Shown piece by piece: positions 40,356-50,182 of a stretch of 64,000 nt of DNA (positions are counted from its first letter, which is position 1; every line of letters starts with the position of its first letter). The notes beneath the pieces are model-generated. The model saw only the letters and a program-made list of their open reading frames with translations. It did no database searches and was not told the DNA's origin. The stretch is from Myxococcales bacterium (GTDB lineage Bacteria > Myxococcota_A > Polyangia > Polyangiales > Ga0077539), in NCBI GenBank assembly GCA_016793325.1, contig JAEUKI010000062.1, positions 545,137-609,136 of the forward strand, in the 5' to 3' direction. The translations under genes were made by a program, and so were the position numbers.

Positions 40356-43220
40356 TCAGCCCGCGATCGAGATGCCCAATCGATGCCCTGCGCCCCCGCC
40401 GGGCGAGTAGCTCGCGGGGACCGCTGGCATCGCGGTGGGGCCGAACACGACGGTCGTCGCGCCGGTGTTCAGCAAGGTCGGAGCGCTGACCGTCGCGGAT
40501 CCCACCGCGAAGTCTGCGAACCCGTCGCGGTTGACGTCTCCGAGCGGCGCGACCCAGCGAGCGAAGCCGTCCCCAGCGCGCATTCCGCTGACGCGGTGAA
40601 CGACCGTCGCGAAGTCCACGCCCGTCGCTCGCCCGTGGAAGAGAAACGCCGCGCCCACGTTGGGCGTGCTCGGAAGATCCGCGCCCGGCGCGCCCACGAT
40701 CACGTCGTCGAAGCCGTCGTTGTTCACGTCGCCCGCGGAGGAGGCCGAGCGGCCGAAGTTCTCGTCGGCGGTCGTTCCGCGATGGATGCTCGTGGCAGTC
40801 GCGCCCACGCCCGCGCTCGTCCCGAGAAACAAGTGCACCGCGCCAGCGCCCAGAATGGCTGCGTTGGGCTCGAGCGGCGCGCCGATGATCACGTCCGAGT
40901 AGCCGTCGTTGTTCACGTCGCCCGCGCTTCGAACGGACGCTCCGAAGCGCGCGTTGGCGACGCTCCCGCTCAACACCCGCGAGGGCGTGCTCGAGAGGCC
41001 CGTCGCGCTTCCATAGAAGAGCAACACTTGCCCGGCGTCGGTCATGCCGCCGACGTCCGCCAGCGGCGCGCCGATCGCGACGTCCGAGTAGCCGTCGCCG
41101 TTGACATCACCGAGGCCCGCGACGCCGTCGCCGAGCGCGTCTCCTACGGCGCTTCCGTTGAGCACCAACGCGGGAGACGCCGAGATCCCCGAGAGACTTC
41201 CGTAGTGGATCGCGACGAGCCCTGCGCCCGCGCGTCCGCCGGGGCTCGCGCTGGGAGCGCCGAGCGCGACATCGGCGTAGCCGTCGCCGTTGACGTCACC
41301 GAGGCCCGCCATGGTCGATCCGAGTCGATCGCCCGCGGTCGTGCCGTTGATCGTCGCGTCAGCCAGGCCCGAGCGAAACACCCGCGCAAACCCAGCGTTC
41401 GCGCGGCTGCCGGGGTCTGCGCCAGGAACGCCGACGACGAGGTCGACCGTCCCGTTTCCGTCGACGTCGCCCGCCGAGGCGACCGCGAACCCGAAGTCGT
41501 CACCGGGGTTGTGGATCATCGCGAAGTTCGAAGACCCCGCGGCGAGCCCCGTCGCCGTGCCGAGCGTCAGGCTCGCGTTGCCGCCTCCCGAGAGACCCGC
41601 TCCGGGCGATCCTCGGAAGAAGTCGTCGTACCCATCCCCGTTGAAATCCGTGTGCGGATTGCTGCTCGTGTTGACGCCGGTCGTCGCGTTGACCGCGGGC
41701 GTGTGAAACAGCCACACCGAGCTCCACGCCATCGCGCGCGCCGCGCCGCGCGCCCCACGCACGCGCCAGAACACGACGGTCGACGCGGGCAGCGGCATCG
41801 ACACAACGGCCGTCGCCGCGCCAGCGACCACGAAGCGCTGGAGCACCGTCGCGCACGAATTCGTGGTGCACAATTCAACTTCTGCCTCGGGGAAGCCCGC
41901 GATCGGCGCCCAACGCAGCCGCGGCGTCCGCATCGTCACGTCCCCGCCAGACAACGGCGCGATCAGCCGCGGGGTCTGCGTGCACCCAGCTCCGTCGCGG
42001 TAGTAGCCCATCGCGCACACGAGGTTGCACGCGCCTCCCGAGCACGTGGCCGTCCCGTTGGGGTCCGTCGCGCACGCGGTCCCGCACGTCCCGCAGTTGT
42101 TCAGGTTGTTTCGTGTGTCGATCTCGCACCCGTTGGACGCCACCATGTCGCAGTCGGCGAAGCCCAGGTTGCACGAGGTCAATCGGCACGAGCCCATCGC
42201 GCACGACGTCGTCGCGTTCGGAAGGCTGCACGCCACACCGCACGCGCCGCAGTGGCTCGCGCTGCTCTGCGTGTTCACTTCGCATCCGTTGGCAGCGTTG
42301 CGGTCGCAGTCCGCGAAGCCCGCGTTGCACGACGCGATCCCGCACGTGCCCGCAATGCAGCTCGCGGTCCCGTTGGCTGGCGCCCCGCAGGGTCGTCCGC
42401 AACCGCCGCAGTGGCTCGTGCTGCTCTGCGTGTTCGCTTCGCAGCCATTTCCGGCGTTGCTGTCGCAGTCGGCGAAGCCCGCGTTGCACGAGGCGATTCC
42501 GCACGCGCCCCCGACGCAGCTCGGCGTCGCGTTGGCGCGCGTGCACGCGGCGTTGCACGCGCCGCAGTGCGCGAGGTCCGTGTTGCGATCGACGCACACG
42601 CTCGTGCCGCCAGTTGTGCACACCGCGCGGGGCGCCGTGCAGGTCGATTGGCAGGTTCCCGCCACGCAAAACGACAGCGACGAGCACGCGTTGCCGCAGG
42701 CGCCGCAGTGACTGTTGTTCGTCTGTCGATCGACGCACGCGCCGCCGCAGAGGTCTTGGCCCGTGGGGCAAGTACAGCTCCCGGCGACGCACGATTGCCC
42801 CGTCGGACACGCGTTGTTGCAGATCCCGCAGTGCGCGTTGGTCGTTCGTGGATCGATGCACACCGCAGGCGATCCACACGGGAGCCACCCGGGCGGGCAC
42901 GAGCTCGAATCGACGCCTGAATCGACGCCTGAATCGACGCCCGTGTCGACGCCTGTGTCGAACGGCGTCGCGCTGTCCGAGCTGTCCATCGCTGTGACGT
43001 CCTCGACAGTGACGTCCGCGGCATCCTCGGTGGTCGCGCTGTCGATCGCGACGTCGACGACGGGACCGCTGTCGGGCGCCGCGTCGGGCGCGCTCGCCTC
43101 CATGGTGTTCGGTCGATCGGTCGTGACATCGGCGACGGGCGTCGCGTCCGGTGCCGGCATGGGTGTCGAACAACCAGCCGCGATGACGATCGAGGCAAAC
43201 GTTGCGATGGGGTACCTCAT
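40356..43220 (-). CDS. Surface lipoprotein with Cys-rich and FG-GAP repeats
   Basis: A 954-residue lipoprotein: signal MRYPIATFASIVIAAGC, an Asp/Thr/Val-rich linker with four near-identical GVDSGVDS-type units, then six cysteine repeats of the type SHCGACGNAC spaced ~36-45 residues, alternating with SCNAGFADCD units. A Fn3-like segment follows (about 490-590), and then seven FG-GAP/integrin-type repeats, each with a Ca-binding loop such as DVNGDGYADVALGAP, which should form a seven-bladed propeller. AGGAG precedes the ATG at 43220. Such proteins are common at myxobacterial surfaces and may serve adhesion. The repeats make it prone to copy-number change. Confidence 0.9.
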   Translation of the reverse strand: MRYPIATFASIVIAAGCSTPMPAPDATPVADVTTDRPNTMEASAPDAAPDSGPVVDVAIDSATTEDAADVTVEDVTAMDSSDSATPFDTGVDTGVDSGVDSGVDSSSCPPGWLPCGSPAVCIDPRTTNAHCGICNNACPTGQSCVAGSCTCPTGQDLCGGACVDRQTNNSHCGACGNACSSLSFCVAGTCQSTCTAPRAVCTTGGTSVCVDRNTDLAHCGACNAACTRANATPSCVGGACGIASCNAGFADCDSNAGNGCEANTQSSTSHCGGCGRPCGAPANGTASCIAGTCGIASCNAGFADCDRNAANGCEVNTQSSASHCGACGVACSLPNATTSCAMGSCRLTSCNLGFADCDMVASNGCEIDTRNNLNNCGTCGTACATDPNGTATCSGGACNLVCAMGYYRDGAGCTQTPRLIAPLSGGDVTMRTPRLRWAPIAGFPEAEVELCTTNSCATVLQRFVVAGAATAVVSMPLPASTVVFWRVRGARGAARAMAWSSVWLFHTPAVNATTGVNTSSNPHTDFNGDGYDDFFRGSPGAGLSGGGNASLTLGTATGLAAGSSNFAMIHNPGDDFGFAVASAGDVDGNGTVDLVVGVPGADPGSRANAGFARVFRSGLADATINGTTAGDRLGSTMAGLGDVNGDGYADVALGAPSASPGGRAGAGLVAIHYGSLSGISASPALVLNGSAVGDALGDGVAGLGDVNGDGYSDVAIGAPLADVGGMTDAGQVLLFYGSATGLSSTPSRVLSGSVANARFGASVRSAGDVNNDGYSDVIIGAPLEPNAAILGAGAVHLFLGTSAGVGATATSIHRGTTADENFGRSASSAGDVNNDGFDDVIVGAPGADLPSTPNVGAAFLFHGRATGVDFATVVHRVSGMRAGDGFARWVAPLGDVNRDGFADFAVGSATVSAPTLLNTGATTVVFGPTAMPAVPASYSPGGGAGHRLGISIAG

Positions 43221-43453
43221 AGAACGACTCCTGCTGCGGCTCGGCGAGCAACCAACATCGACGCTGTCGCCGTCGATGCAGAGCGCACCGAGCGGCGCCA
43301 GACGCGCCACGGTGATCGATCGGAGAACCCTCCGTTGAGTGAGTGATCGTCGAGCGTGCTCGCTCGCGTAGTCCGGGGAATAACACCCGTGTTGGCTCGA
43401 CAACCGACGCTGTAAGACCCCCGTGAGTCATCCCCCGTGCGCGCGGTGAACGC

Positions 43454-43936
43454 TCAGCCGCGCTCGAGCGCCGCGCCGCACACCGCGCACTCGTAGACCT
43501 CGTCCTTGATCACTTGAATCTGTGCGCACAATTCGCAGCGCCGGAGCACGAACGAGCTCGTCCACGCGAGGGGTCGCGCGACCCCGAGCGCGTCGAGCGC
43601 GGTCGCGAGCGCGCCGAAGCACGCGGGATCCGGGCAGTACCCCGTCGACTGATTGCTGCAATACGTGACCGTCCACCGACCACGAACGAGCGACAGCGCG
43701 AGCTCTCCCGCGGCGCGGACCGGAGCGCCCGAGGCGCACGCGACGTGTTCGCTTCGCCGCGGCGCGAGACGCAGCGTGTCGTCTTCGAGCACGACGAACG
43801 TGGCCCCTTCGCTCGAAAACGTGGGCTCCCTCCGTGCGAAGTCGGTGAGGTCAGCGAGCGAGCGGATGGGCGTTCCTCTGGGTTCGGTCGACGCGCGGAC
43901 GCGAACGGACTCGGGGCCGATGTAGCGATAGAGCAT
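43454..43936 (-). CDS. Hypothetical protein with C-terminal CxxC pairs
   Basis: A 160-residue protein. The N-terminus MLYRYIGPESVRV and the block TPIRSLADLTDFARR lead to a small domain (VVLEDDTLRLAPRRSEHVAC), and the C-terminus carries CELCAQIQ and ECAVCGAALERG, a zinc-ribbon-like pair of CxxC motifs. Two further cysteine sites (YCSN, YCPDPAC) could join. A zinc-binding role is inferred. The ATG at 43936 is chosen as the start of the conserved-looking MLYRY; a longer upstream frame exists but covers the divergent gene's leader. The gene lies 142 bp from the divergent FG-GAP gene. I do not know the family. Confidence 0.6.
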   Translation of the reverse strand: MLYRYIGPESVRVRASTEPRGTPIRSLADLTDFARREPTFSSEGATFVVLEDDTLRLAPRRSEHVACASGAPVRAAGELALSLVRGRWTVTYCSNQSTGYCPDPACFGALATALDALGVARPLAWTSSFVLRRCELCAQIQVIKDEVYECAVCGAALERG

Positions 43937-44078
43937 GTGGGGGACCGTTCGATCGCGTTCTGCTTGGATTTTTGCTCGCGATACTCGGCTCACGACGAGG
44001 CGACGCCGCGCCGAGCATTTTTCTTGTCGGGTCTCCGTCGCCCTCTGCGGACGTCGTTGCACGGAGGCTCGATCATCG

Positions 44079-45218
44079 ATGGTGCTGTTTTCTCGAAGGT
44101 TGGCTGCGGGCGCGTTGCTCGGTGTGGTCGCGAGCTGCGCGCCAGTGGACGCGACGGTGGACACCCAGGCGAACGCTGTCACGGCGTCGCTCACGTTTCG
44201 CAGCGCGGATCAGCGCAGCCTCACCCGAGGACTCTTGCTCGACGCGCAAGCGGGCGACGTCGACGGCGACGGGCGCGACGACATCGTTCTGCTCGTCTAT
44301 CGGGAGGACACCTCGTTCGTCGACGTGCTCCTTCCGCAGGAGACCTCGGGCTTCATCGTGAAGAGCTCGACGCGACTCCGGCAGGGGCGCTCGTACCCCG
44401 TGGGCGCGCTGCGGCTCGCGGACCTCAACGGCGACGGTCGCAAAGAGATCCTCGCGATCTCGTGGCTTCAAGATGCGGTGATTCACGCGCTCTACGCCGA
44501 CCGCTACGGTCGTGTGGCGAGTCGTACGGATCTTCCCTGTGCCGGGCGTCCCACGGCGATCGGCGTCGGAGATTTCAACGGTGACGCGCGGCTCGACGTG
44601 GTCGTTCCAACGGTGGACCACGCCAACCAATCGATCCTCGCGGTGTACGCAGGCGCGAGCACGGGCCTCAGTCACGCCTCGATGATCCCGATCAACATCG
44701 CCGCAGCGCACACGAGGTCGGTCTTCGTGCGGGACTTCGACCGCGATGGCCAGGACGACTTGGTGTTGGGCGGCTTGTTCATCGTTCGCCGATCGGCCTC
44801 GATGACCTTCGATCCGCCTCGTCACGTCGCTGCCATCACTGCGATCGGAGTCCTCGAGCGCGACGCGAGGGACTCGGGGGGAATCCTCGTCGGTGACTAC
44901 GAGCGCGTGGACGTCTTCGTCGACCACCCAACGCAAGGACTCGCGCTTCGCGAGTCGGTCGTCGGCGAAACAGGCGTGAGAGCGAGCCGCGATTTCAACG
45001 GGGATGGCTTTGTCGATTTGATCTCGACGTCGCCGCTATCGCGGACGGTGTCGTTGCGCTTCGGGTCGGCTGTTGCGTTCAGCGAGACCGCCACCCCGGT
45101 CGTGTCGTATCCGCTGATCTACGGGCACCACTCGCTCGTCGTGGGAGACTTCAACGGCGACGGTCGGCCGGGGTTCGCGCTGATCAACGACGGCTCGGTG
45201 CTGTCGTTTCGTCAGTGA
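44079..45218 (+). CDS. FG-GAP repeat lipoprotein
   Basis: A 379-residue lipoprotein: signal peptide ending VVASC (lipobox, Cys20), then a propeller of FG-GAP/VCBS repeats with Ca-binding loops DVDGDGRDDIVLLV, DLNGDGRKEILAIS, DFNGDARLDVVVPT, DFDRDGQDDLVLGG, DFNGDGFVDLIS and DFNGDGRPGFALI. Six or seven blades are expected. GGAGG lies 11 nt upstream of the ATG at 44079. It faces away from the CxxC gene. Likely an exported, calcium-stabilised surface protein of unknown ligand; related in kind but not closely in sequence to the one at 40356. Confidence 0.85.
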   Translation: MVLFSRRLAAGALLGVVASCAPVDATVDTQANAVTASLTFRSADQRSLTRGLLLDAQAGDVDGDGRDDIVLLVYREDTSFVDVLLPQETSGFIVKSSTRLRQGRSYPVGALRLADLNGDGRKEILAISWLQDAVIHALYADRYGRVASRTDLPCAGRPTAIGVGDFNGDARLDVVVPTVDHANQSILAVYAGASTGLSHASMIPINIAAAHTRSVFVRDFDRDGQDDLVLGGLFIVRRSASMTFDPPRHVAAITAIGVLERDARDSGGILVGDYERVDVFVDHPTQGLALRESVVGETGVRASRDFNGDGFVDLISTSPLSRTVSLRFGSAVAFSETATPVVSYPLIYGHHSLVVGDFNGDGRPGFALINDGSVLSFRQ

Positions 45219-45261
45219 TTGTTCAGGGGATTCGTCGATGGGCCCTGGTGCTGTCGGCGCG

Positions 45262-45900
45262 TCACTCTCCGCGCCACCGGCGCCGCGGACCGCTGTCGAC
45301 GTGCACGAACGCGTCGTCGCGATAGCGACCCACGCCGCCGTTGTGCCCGCGTTCGAGCGCGCGAAACACGGGCTCCATCGCGACGTCGACGAGCCTGAAG
45401 TCCACGGCCGTCGCCATCGGGTGCTGCGAGCGCTGCGCGACGTGGCGGCCTTTTTTGCGGAGCATTTCGTTCATCTTGCTCGAGCGGTAGCCGGAGATCA
45501 CCTCGATGCGCGCGGCCGAGAACTGCTCGCACGTCGCGTGAACGGCCCTCAGCGTGCGGTCGTCCATCGACGCGGATTGCCAGTTGGTGCGATCGCGGAG
45601 GATCCAATCGATCCGGCGCGGCCCGGCGCTGTTCGGATCGCACGCTCCGTCCCAGGCGATCAGCTCGCGGAGGTGAATCGACGCAACAGTGATCGTCGGC
45701 GGAAGCAACGTCGGTCTCGCGGTGGTCGCAAGGGCCTTCTTCGACGGAGCGCTCTCCGAGCGCGGACGCGGGCTCCCATCGGGCGGGGCGAACGCGAGCG
45801 GAGGGAGCGCGCGAGGTTGCCCCGAGGCGCCCGACGTCGCGAAGAGCGCGGCGAGGGCCGCGGCGGCGAGCGTTCGACTGCGGGCTGAGCGCGCGTGCAT
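45262..45900 (-). CDS. Exported DUF882/M15-like peptidase
   Basis: A 212-residue exported protein with a signal peptide (MHARSARSRTLAAAALAALF) and a domain like the D,D-carboxypeptidase-related DUF882/YcbK family. The zinc motif SQHPMATAVDF gives the first His and Asp, and DDAFVHVDSGP gives the last His. The region FSAARIEVISGYRSSKMNEML is typical. It should act on the peptidoglycan peptides in the periplasm. The start at 45900 gives a sound signal peptide and follows CACACT by 8 nt; the frame extends further upstream but overlaps the leader of the divergent transferase gene. Confidence 0.85.
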   Translation of the reverse strand: MHARSARSRTLAAAALAALFATSGASGQPRALPPLAFAPPDGSPRPRSESAPSKKALATTARPTLLPPTITVASIHLRELIAWDGACDPNSAGPRRIDWILRDRTNWQSASMDDRTLRAVHATCEQFSAARIEVISGYRSSKMNEMLRKKGRHVAQRSQHPMATAVDFRLVDVAMEPVFRALERGHNGGVGRYRDDAFVHVDSGPRRRWRGE

Positions 45901-46097
45901 GGGCGCGGAGTGTGCCGCATGCGCCACGCGGATCGCAAAACCGACGACCCGCGCGCCACAGCCTCCCGGGTCTCTGGGGCGGTGACGACCAGCGCGAAAG
46001 GTGGTACGCGCTCGGCCCCGAGTGTGCTTCCGCTCACTTTGTTCTCGAACACCATGACCGACGAAACGTTCTGGGCCCTCCACGCAGGAGGAAGTCG

Positions 46098-49000
46098 ATG
46101 ACGGGCTTGCTCGATCAGGGCGGAATTCCGCTCATCGTTGCGTTCTTTGCCATCGCGGGCGTCGCGGTGTTTCTCGCGCGAGGCGGCGACGAGCCGAGCC
46201 CCGAGAAGAAGCCCGAGACGGACGACGCCAAGCGCGACGCGGAATCCGCGAAGCCCGAGGCGAAGGACGGCGAGGCGTCGATGGAGAGCGCGCCGAACAA
46301 AGCCGCGGAGTCTTCCGACGGCGATGCAAAAGCGAGCGAAGCGGGCGCGAAGGACGGCGACGGCAAGGACGAACCGCTCGCGCCAAACGCCGCGGAGCAA
46401 AAGGCCCTCGAGGACGAAGCCCGCGAGAAAGCCGCGGCTGCCGCAGCGAAGGCCGAGGGTGATTTTCGAACGCCCCCCAAGGGCGAAGAGCCCCCGAAGC
46501 CCTTCGAGCCCGCGAAGCCGAAGCGTCGTGATTGGGTGATGACGCTCGGATCGCTGGCGGCGCTCGCGGGGCTCATGAGCGTTCGCGGCGACGTGGTGTA
46601 TCCGCGCGGAGAGAACCCCGCGCAGCCCCTCGGCCACTACGCGACGTTGTGGCGCTCGGGACACGTTCCGGGCGGGGTGATCTGGGGCGCGTTGCTCACG
46701 GTCATCGCGGTCGTGGGCATCCTCGGATTGCTCGGTGATTCACCGCTCGATCTTCGCGGCGACGAGTCGAAGCCCGACGAGGGAACGACCCTCCAACGCA
46801 AGAAGTGGTACCAGCGCGAAGGCGCGTGGCTCGTCGGCTTCGCGGGGCTCTTGTACCTCCCGATGGCCGGCGCGTACGGCCTCTGGGACCCGTGGGAGAC
46901 GCACTACGGCGAGGTCGCGCGCGAGATCCTGGCGAGGGACGACTGGATCACGCTGTGGTGGGGACAAGAAGGCTGGTTCATGTCCAAGCCGATCCTCGTG
47001 TTCTGGCTCGGCGCGCTCGGCATGGGCTTCGGAAGCACGTTCGGCCTGCCATTTTGGCGAGATATGGGCCCTGGTGGACACGAGTGGTTCATCCGCGTGC
47101 CCATTTGTCTCTTCGCGATCGGCGCGGTGTACGCGGTCTACAAGGCCGTCTCGCTCGGCTGGGGGCGACGCGCGGGGCTCTTGTGCGGCGCGGTCCTCGC
47201 GACGATGCCGCACTTCATGTTCTTGTCGCATCAGTCCATGACGGACATGCCCTTCGTGGCGCCGCTCGTGGTCGCGATGGCATTTCTGATCTCGGCGACG
47301 ATCACGGATCCCGAGAAGCTCGTGACGCCGCGGCGGGTGAAGATCTTCGGCAAAGAGCTGAGGATTTCGTTCTGGCACCTCGTGGTGGGCGGCATCTTGT
47401 TGGTGGCGCTCCCGCAGGTCATGTACCTGCTCACGAGGCCGGTGATGTTCGCGTGTCCCGAGGACACCGCGAGCAACTGCCGCACGATCTTGGAGGGCTC
47501 GCGCATCGGTCCCATCCAGCTGCCGATCGAGCAGTACTGGTCGGGCAGCGCAGGAAACTCGGTCCCCGGCGATCAGGGCTCGAGCGTCCCGGGCTCGCCC
47601 GCGTGGGAGGATCGCTACAACCAGGTCCCCGGTCTCACGTCGCTCGTGCAGGGGATCGTCTGGTCGATCATCGGAACGATCTTGATGCTGACCTTCCGTC
47701 GCGAGCGCAAGGAGCAGGGCCTTCGCTTCGCGATCGTCTACTTGTTCAGCGCGATCTCGTTCATGGGCAAGGGCCCCGCGGGGCTCGGCGTCCCCGAGAT
47801 CGTGCTGCTCGGGTTCATGATGACGACGGGCAAGTGGAAGCTCCTCCCGCGCATCCGGTTCTTTCAGGGGATCGCGATCTTCTTGCTCGTGGGCTTCCCC
47901 TGGTACATCGGGATCTACGGTCGCCTGGGCAGCGAATTTACTGACCGATTCATCGTCCACGACTTGTTGAACCGCGCGTTCGCGGGCGTGCACGGCGACA
48001 AGGGGACGTTCCGGTACTTCGTCTGGCAGCTCGGCTACGCGATGTTCCCGTGGACTGGGCTCGTTCCCGTGGCGCTCGGCGGTTGGCGGTTGATCGTCCC
48101 GAAGGACGCGACCGAAGCGCAGCGTGACGTCGCGCGACTGGCGCTCTTGTGGCTGCTCGTCACGTTCACGCTCTTCTCGATGATGGTGACCAAGTTTCAC
48201 CACTACATCTTCCCGGCCGTTCCCCCGATCGCCATTCTCGTCGGGCTCACGCTCAACCGCATGATGGGCGACGGTCGATTGGCGCACACGAAGAAGGGCC
48301 TCGCCGCCGCGCTCGCGACGTTCGCAGGCGTCGCGCTCACGGTCTTCGGAATCGCGACGATCTACGGCCCCTGGCACGGCCGTGTCGCGCCCGTGCAAGA
48401 GGGCGCCACGACGACCGCGCAGTTGGTATCGGGTTCGCCAACGTTGGGAATCGCGCTCGCGCTCGTGGGCGTCGTGATCGTCGCGCTCTCCTTCCGCTTC
48501 GCGAACGAAGCGGAAGAGGGCTACCAAGACGCGGTCGGCGCGATGAAGGGCCTCGAGACGCCGGACCCGATGATGGACCCGTCGGCGCTGCCCGAAGTGC
48601 CCGAGAAAGAGCGCGCGAAGTTCACGCGCGGCGGACTCGCGATGGCCGCGGCGGGCGCTGTCGCGATGATCGCGCTCGTCGCGCGAGACATCGGCTTCGG
48701 CGGAAACTCACGGCCCCAAGGCTTCGAGCGCTTCATCCACTTGTTCGTCTACAACTACGAACGCCAGTGGCCGACGCGCTCGTTTGATTACACGCCCATC
48801 CTTCGCGGCTTCGGCGTCGTCGCGGTCGCGGCGGCGGTGCTCCTCGTGATTCACCAGACGCGGCGCCACGGCGCGCGCGTGATGGTGGCGGTCGCGACGT
48901 GCTTCGGGTTCTGGGCGCTCGACAAGTACATGATCGACCTGTCGGGCCACTGGTCGCAGCGCAACCTGTTCGAGAAATACCACGCCGTTCGCAACACGCG

Positions 49001-49316
49001 CGACGTGGCGTCCATCGGCTCGGGCGAGGACGCGCGCTACTGGACCGACGCGATGGTCGCCTACCAGATGAACTGGAAGGGCGAGAACTTCTACACGGGC
49101 AACCACGCGGTGATGCTCGAGTGCGGGCTGCCCCTCTGCCGCGAGCGCACGCCCGATTGGCTGCGAAGACACCGCGGTCAACGCGTGTTCTTCGTGACCG
49201 AGCACAGCCGCTCGTCGAGCATCATCTCGCAGGTGCGCACCGCCGGCGGAACGGCCAACGCGATCACCAACGAGATCGACAACAACAAGTTCGTCATCAT
49301 CGAGGGACGGCTCTGA
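46098..49316 (+). CDS. ArnT/PMT-type membrane glycosyltransferase, long form
   Basis: A 1072-residue membrane protein. Residues 10-28 form a first helix, followed by a ~110-residue Glu/Lys/Ala-rich soluble stretch, two more helices, then the GT-C core from ~235. The first loop has the acidic pair in DPWETHYGEVAREIL (as in ArnT/PMT), then a run of helices, FMGKGPAGLG and KFHHYIFPAVPPIAI. About twelve to fourteen membrane segments in total; the C-terminal ~170 residues form a soluble domain (YDYERQWPTRSFDYTP region to the end). ArnT-like enzymes move sugars from polyprenyl phosphate to lipid A or other acceptors. It is almost twice the usual ArnT length because of the N-terminal insert and C-domain. 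AGGAGGAAG precedes the ATG. The next gene starts just after its stop. Confidence 0.85.
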   Translation: MTGLLDQGGIPLIVAFFAIAGVAVFLARGGDEPSPEKKPETDDAKRDAESAKPEAKDGEASMESAPNKAAESSDGDAKASEAGAKDGDGKDEPLAPNAAEQKALEDEAREKAAAAAAKAEGDFRTPPKGEEPPKPFEPAKPKRRDWVMTLGSLAALAGLMSVRGDVVYPRGENPAQPLGHYATLWRSGHVPGGVIWGALLTVIAVVGILGLLGDSPLDLRGDESKPDEGTTLQRKKWYQREGAWLVGFAGLLYLPMAGAYGLWDPWETHYGEVAREILARDDWITLWWGQEGWFMSKPILVFWLGALGMGFGSTFGLPFWRDMGPGGHEWFIRVPICLFAIGAVYAVYKAVSLGWGRRAGLLCGAVLATMPHFMFLSHQSMTDMPFVAPLVVAMAFLISATITDPEKLVTPRRVKIFGKELRISFWHLVVGGILLVALPQVMYLLTRPVMFACPEDTASNCRTILEGSRIGPIQLPIEQYWSGSAGNSVPGDQGSSVPGSPAWEDRYNQVPGLTSLVQGIVWSIIGTILMLTFRRERKEQGLRFAIVYLFSAISFMGKGPAGLGVPEIVLLGFMMTTGKWKLLPRIRFFQGIAIFLLVGFPWYIGIYGRLGSEFTDRFIVHDLLNRAFAGVHGDKGTFRYFVWQLGYAMFPWTGLVPVALGGWRLIVPKDATEAQRDVARLALLWLLVTFTLFSMMVTKFHHYIFPAVPPIAILVGLTLNRMMGDGRLAHTKKGLAAALATFAGVALTVFGIATIYGPWHGRVAPVQEGATTTAQLVSGSPTLGIALALVGVVIVALSFRFANEAEEGYQDAVGAMKGLETPDPMMDPSALPEVPEKERAKFTRGGLAMAAAGAVAMIALVARDIGFGGNSRPQGFERFIHLFVYNYERQWPTRSFDYTPILRGFGVVAVAAAVLLVIHQTRRHGARVMVAVATCFGFWALDKYMIDLSGHWSQRNLFEKYHAVRNTRDVASIGSGEDARYWTDAMVAYQMNWKGENFYTGNHAVMLECGLPLCRERTPDWLRRHRGQRVFFVTEHSRSSSIISQVRTAGGTANAITNEIDNNKFVIIEGRL

Positions 49317-49317
49317 T

Positions 49318-50175
49318 TTGAGCGCCTCGGGCGACAGTGACGACAAGGCGCTCGAGGCCGTGCTCGAGCGTGTGCGCGAGGGGATCGGACGCGCGCACAA
49401 GCCGTTCGCCACCGCGGGGCTCTCGTCGGACGACATCGCCGCGGAGTTCGCTCCGTTCGTCGAGTGCGTCTCGCGCGCGCTCGCGCAGTCGCGCGACAGC
49501 GCTCCGTCGGGCGTCTCGTGGAACGAAGCTCGCTCGATGGCCTGGCTCTTCTCGCACCGCATGGCCAATCACGGCCTCGCGCCCGCCGTGGTCACCGCCG
49601 CGCTCTCGTCCTGGCGCGACGCGGTCGTTCGCTCGGACGACGGGTTTCGCCCCTGGGTCGAGCGCGCGTGCGACGAGCTGTTCGCGCTCGTGATCGAGGG
49701 CTACGCGCGCGGCGTCGAAGAGCGCGAGAAGCTACGGGCGCAGCGAGCCCTCGCCGACGCGGCGCCCGTGCGAGAGCTCGAGCCCGGTTTTTTGCTGGCG
49801 ATCGCCGCAGGGCCGATGGACGCCGAGGGCGCACAACAGTTCGCCGAGCGCGTCTCGCGAGACATCCTTCGGCGCGACGCGCGCGTGGTGGTGCTGGACG
49901 TTGGCGACCTCGAAGAGGTCACCGCGGCGGTGATGGCCGAGCTGTGGGCGATCCCGAGCGCCGCGCGGACGCTGGGCGCGCGAACGTTCGTCGGCGGCCT
50001 GCGCGGGATGGTGCTCGAGGTCGTTTCGAGCGCGGGTCTCGCGGAAGAGGGCGAGGTGCGCGTGGCGCTCGTGGCCGAGGCGATGCGCCTCGCGCGCGAA
50101 GCGATCGCGCCGCCGCCGGAGGTTCCATTCTGGAAGCGTTGGCTCGAACCGCGCAGCGCGCGCAAAACAAAGTGA
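49318..50175 (+). CDS. STAS-domain protein (RsbR-like)
   Basis: A 285-residue protein. The first ~150 residues are helical (RsbR/globin-like or RsbRD N-terminal shape); the last ~110 form a STAS domain: FLLAIAAGPMDAEGAQQFAE, VVVLDVGDLEEVTAAVMAEL and ARTFVGGLRGMVLEVVS. RsbR-type STAS proteins build stressosomes and are switched by Ser/Thr phosphorylation; here the usual Thr of the domain cannot be placed with certainty. A TTG start at 49318 lies directly after the transferase stop, with GAGGGACGG upstream. lysC begins 7 nt after its stop, so three genes share a transcript. The link to amino-acid synthesis is unclear. Confidence 0.75.
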   Translation: MSASGDSDDKALEAVLERVREGIGRAHKPFATAGLSSDDIAAEFAPFVECVSRALAQSRDSAPSGVSWNEARSMAWLFSHRMANHGLAPAVVTAALSSWRDAVVRSDDGFRPWVERACDELFALVIEGYARGVEEREKLRAQRALADAAPVRELEPGFLLAIAAGPMDAEGAQQFAERVSRDILRRDARVVVLDVGDLEEVTAAVMAELWAIPSAARTLGARTFVGGLRGMVLEVVSSAGLAEEGEVRVALVAEAMRLAREAIAPPPEVPFWKRWLEPRSARKTK

Positions 50176-50182
50176 TCGAGTG

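Noticed and set aside
40284..42920. Plus-strand reading frame of 878 codons
   Set aside because: Antisense to the FG-GAP lipoprotein, Arg-rich, without motifs.
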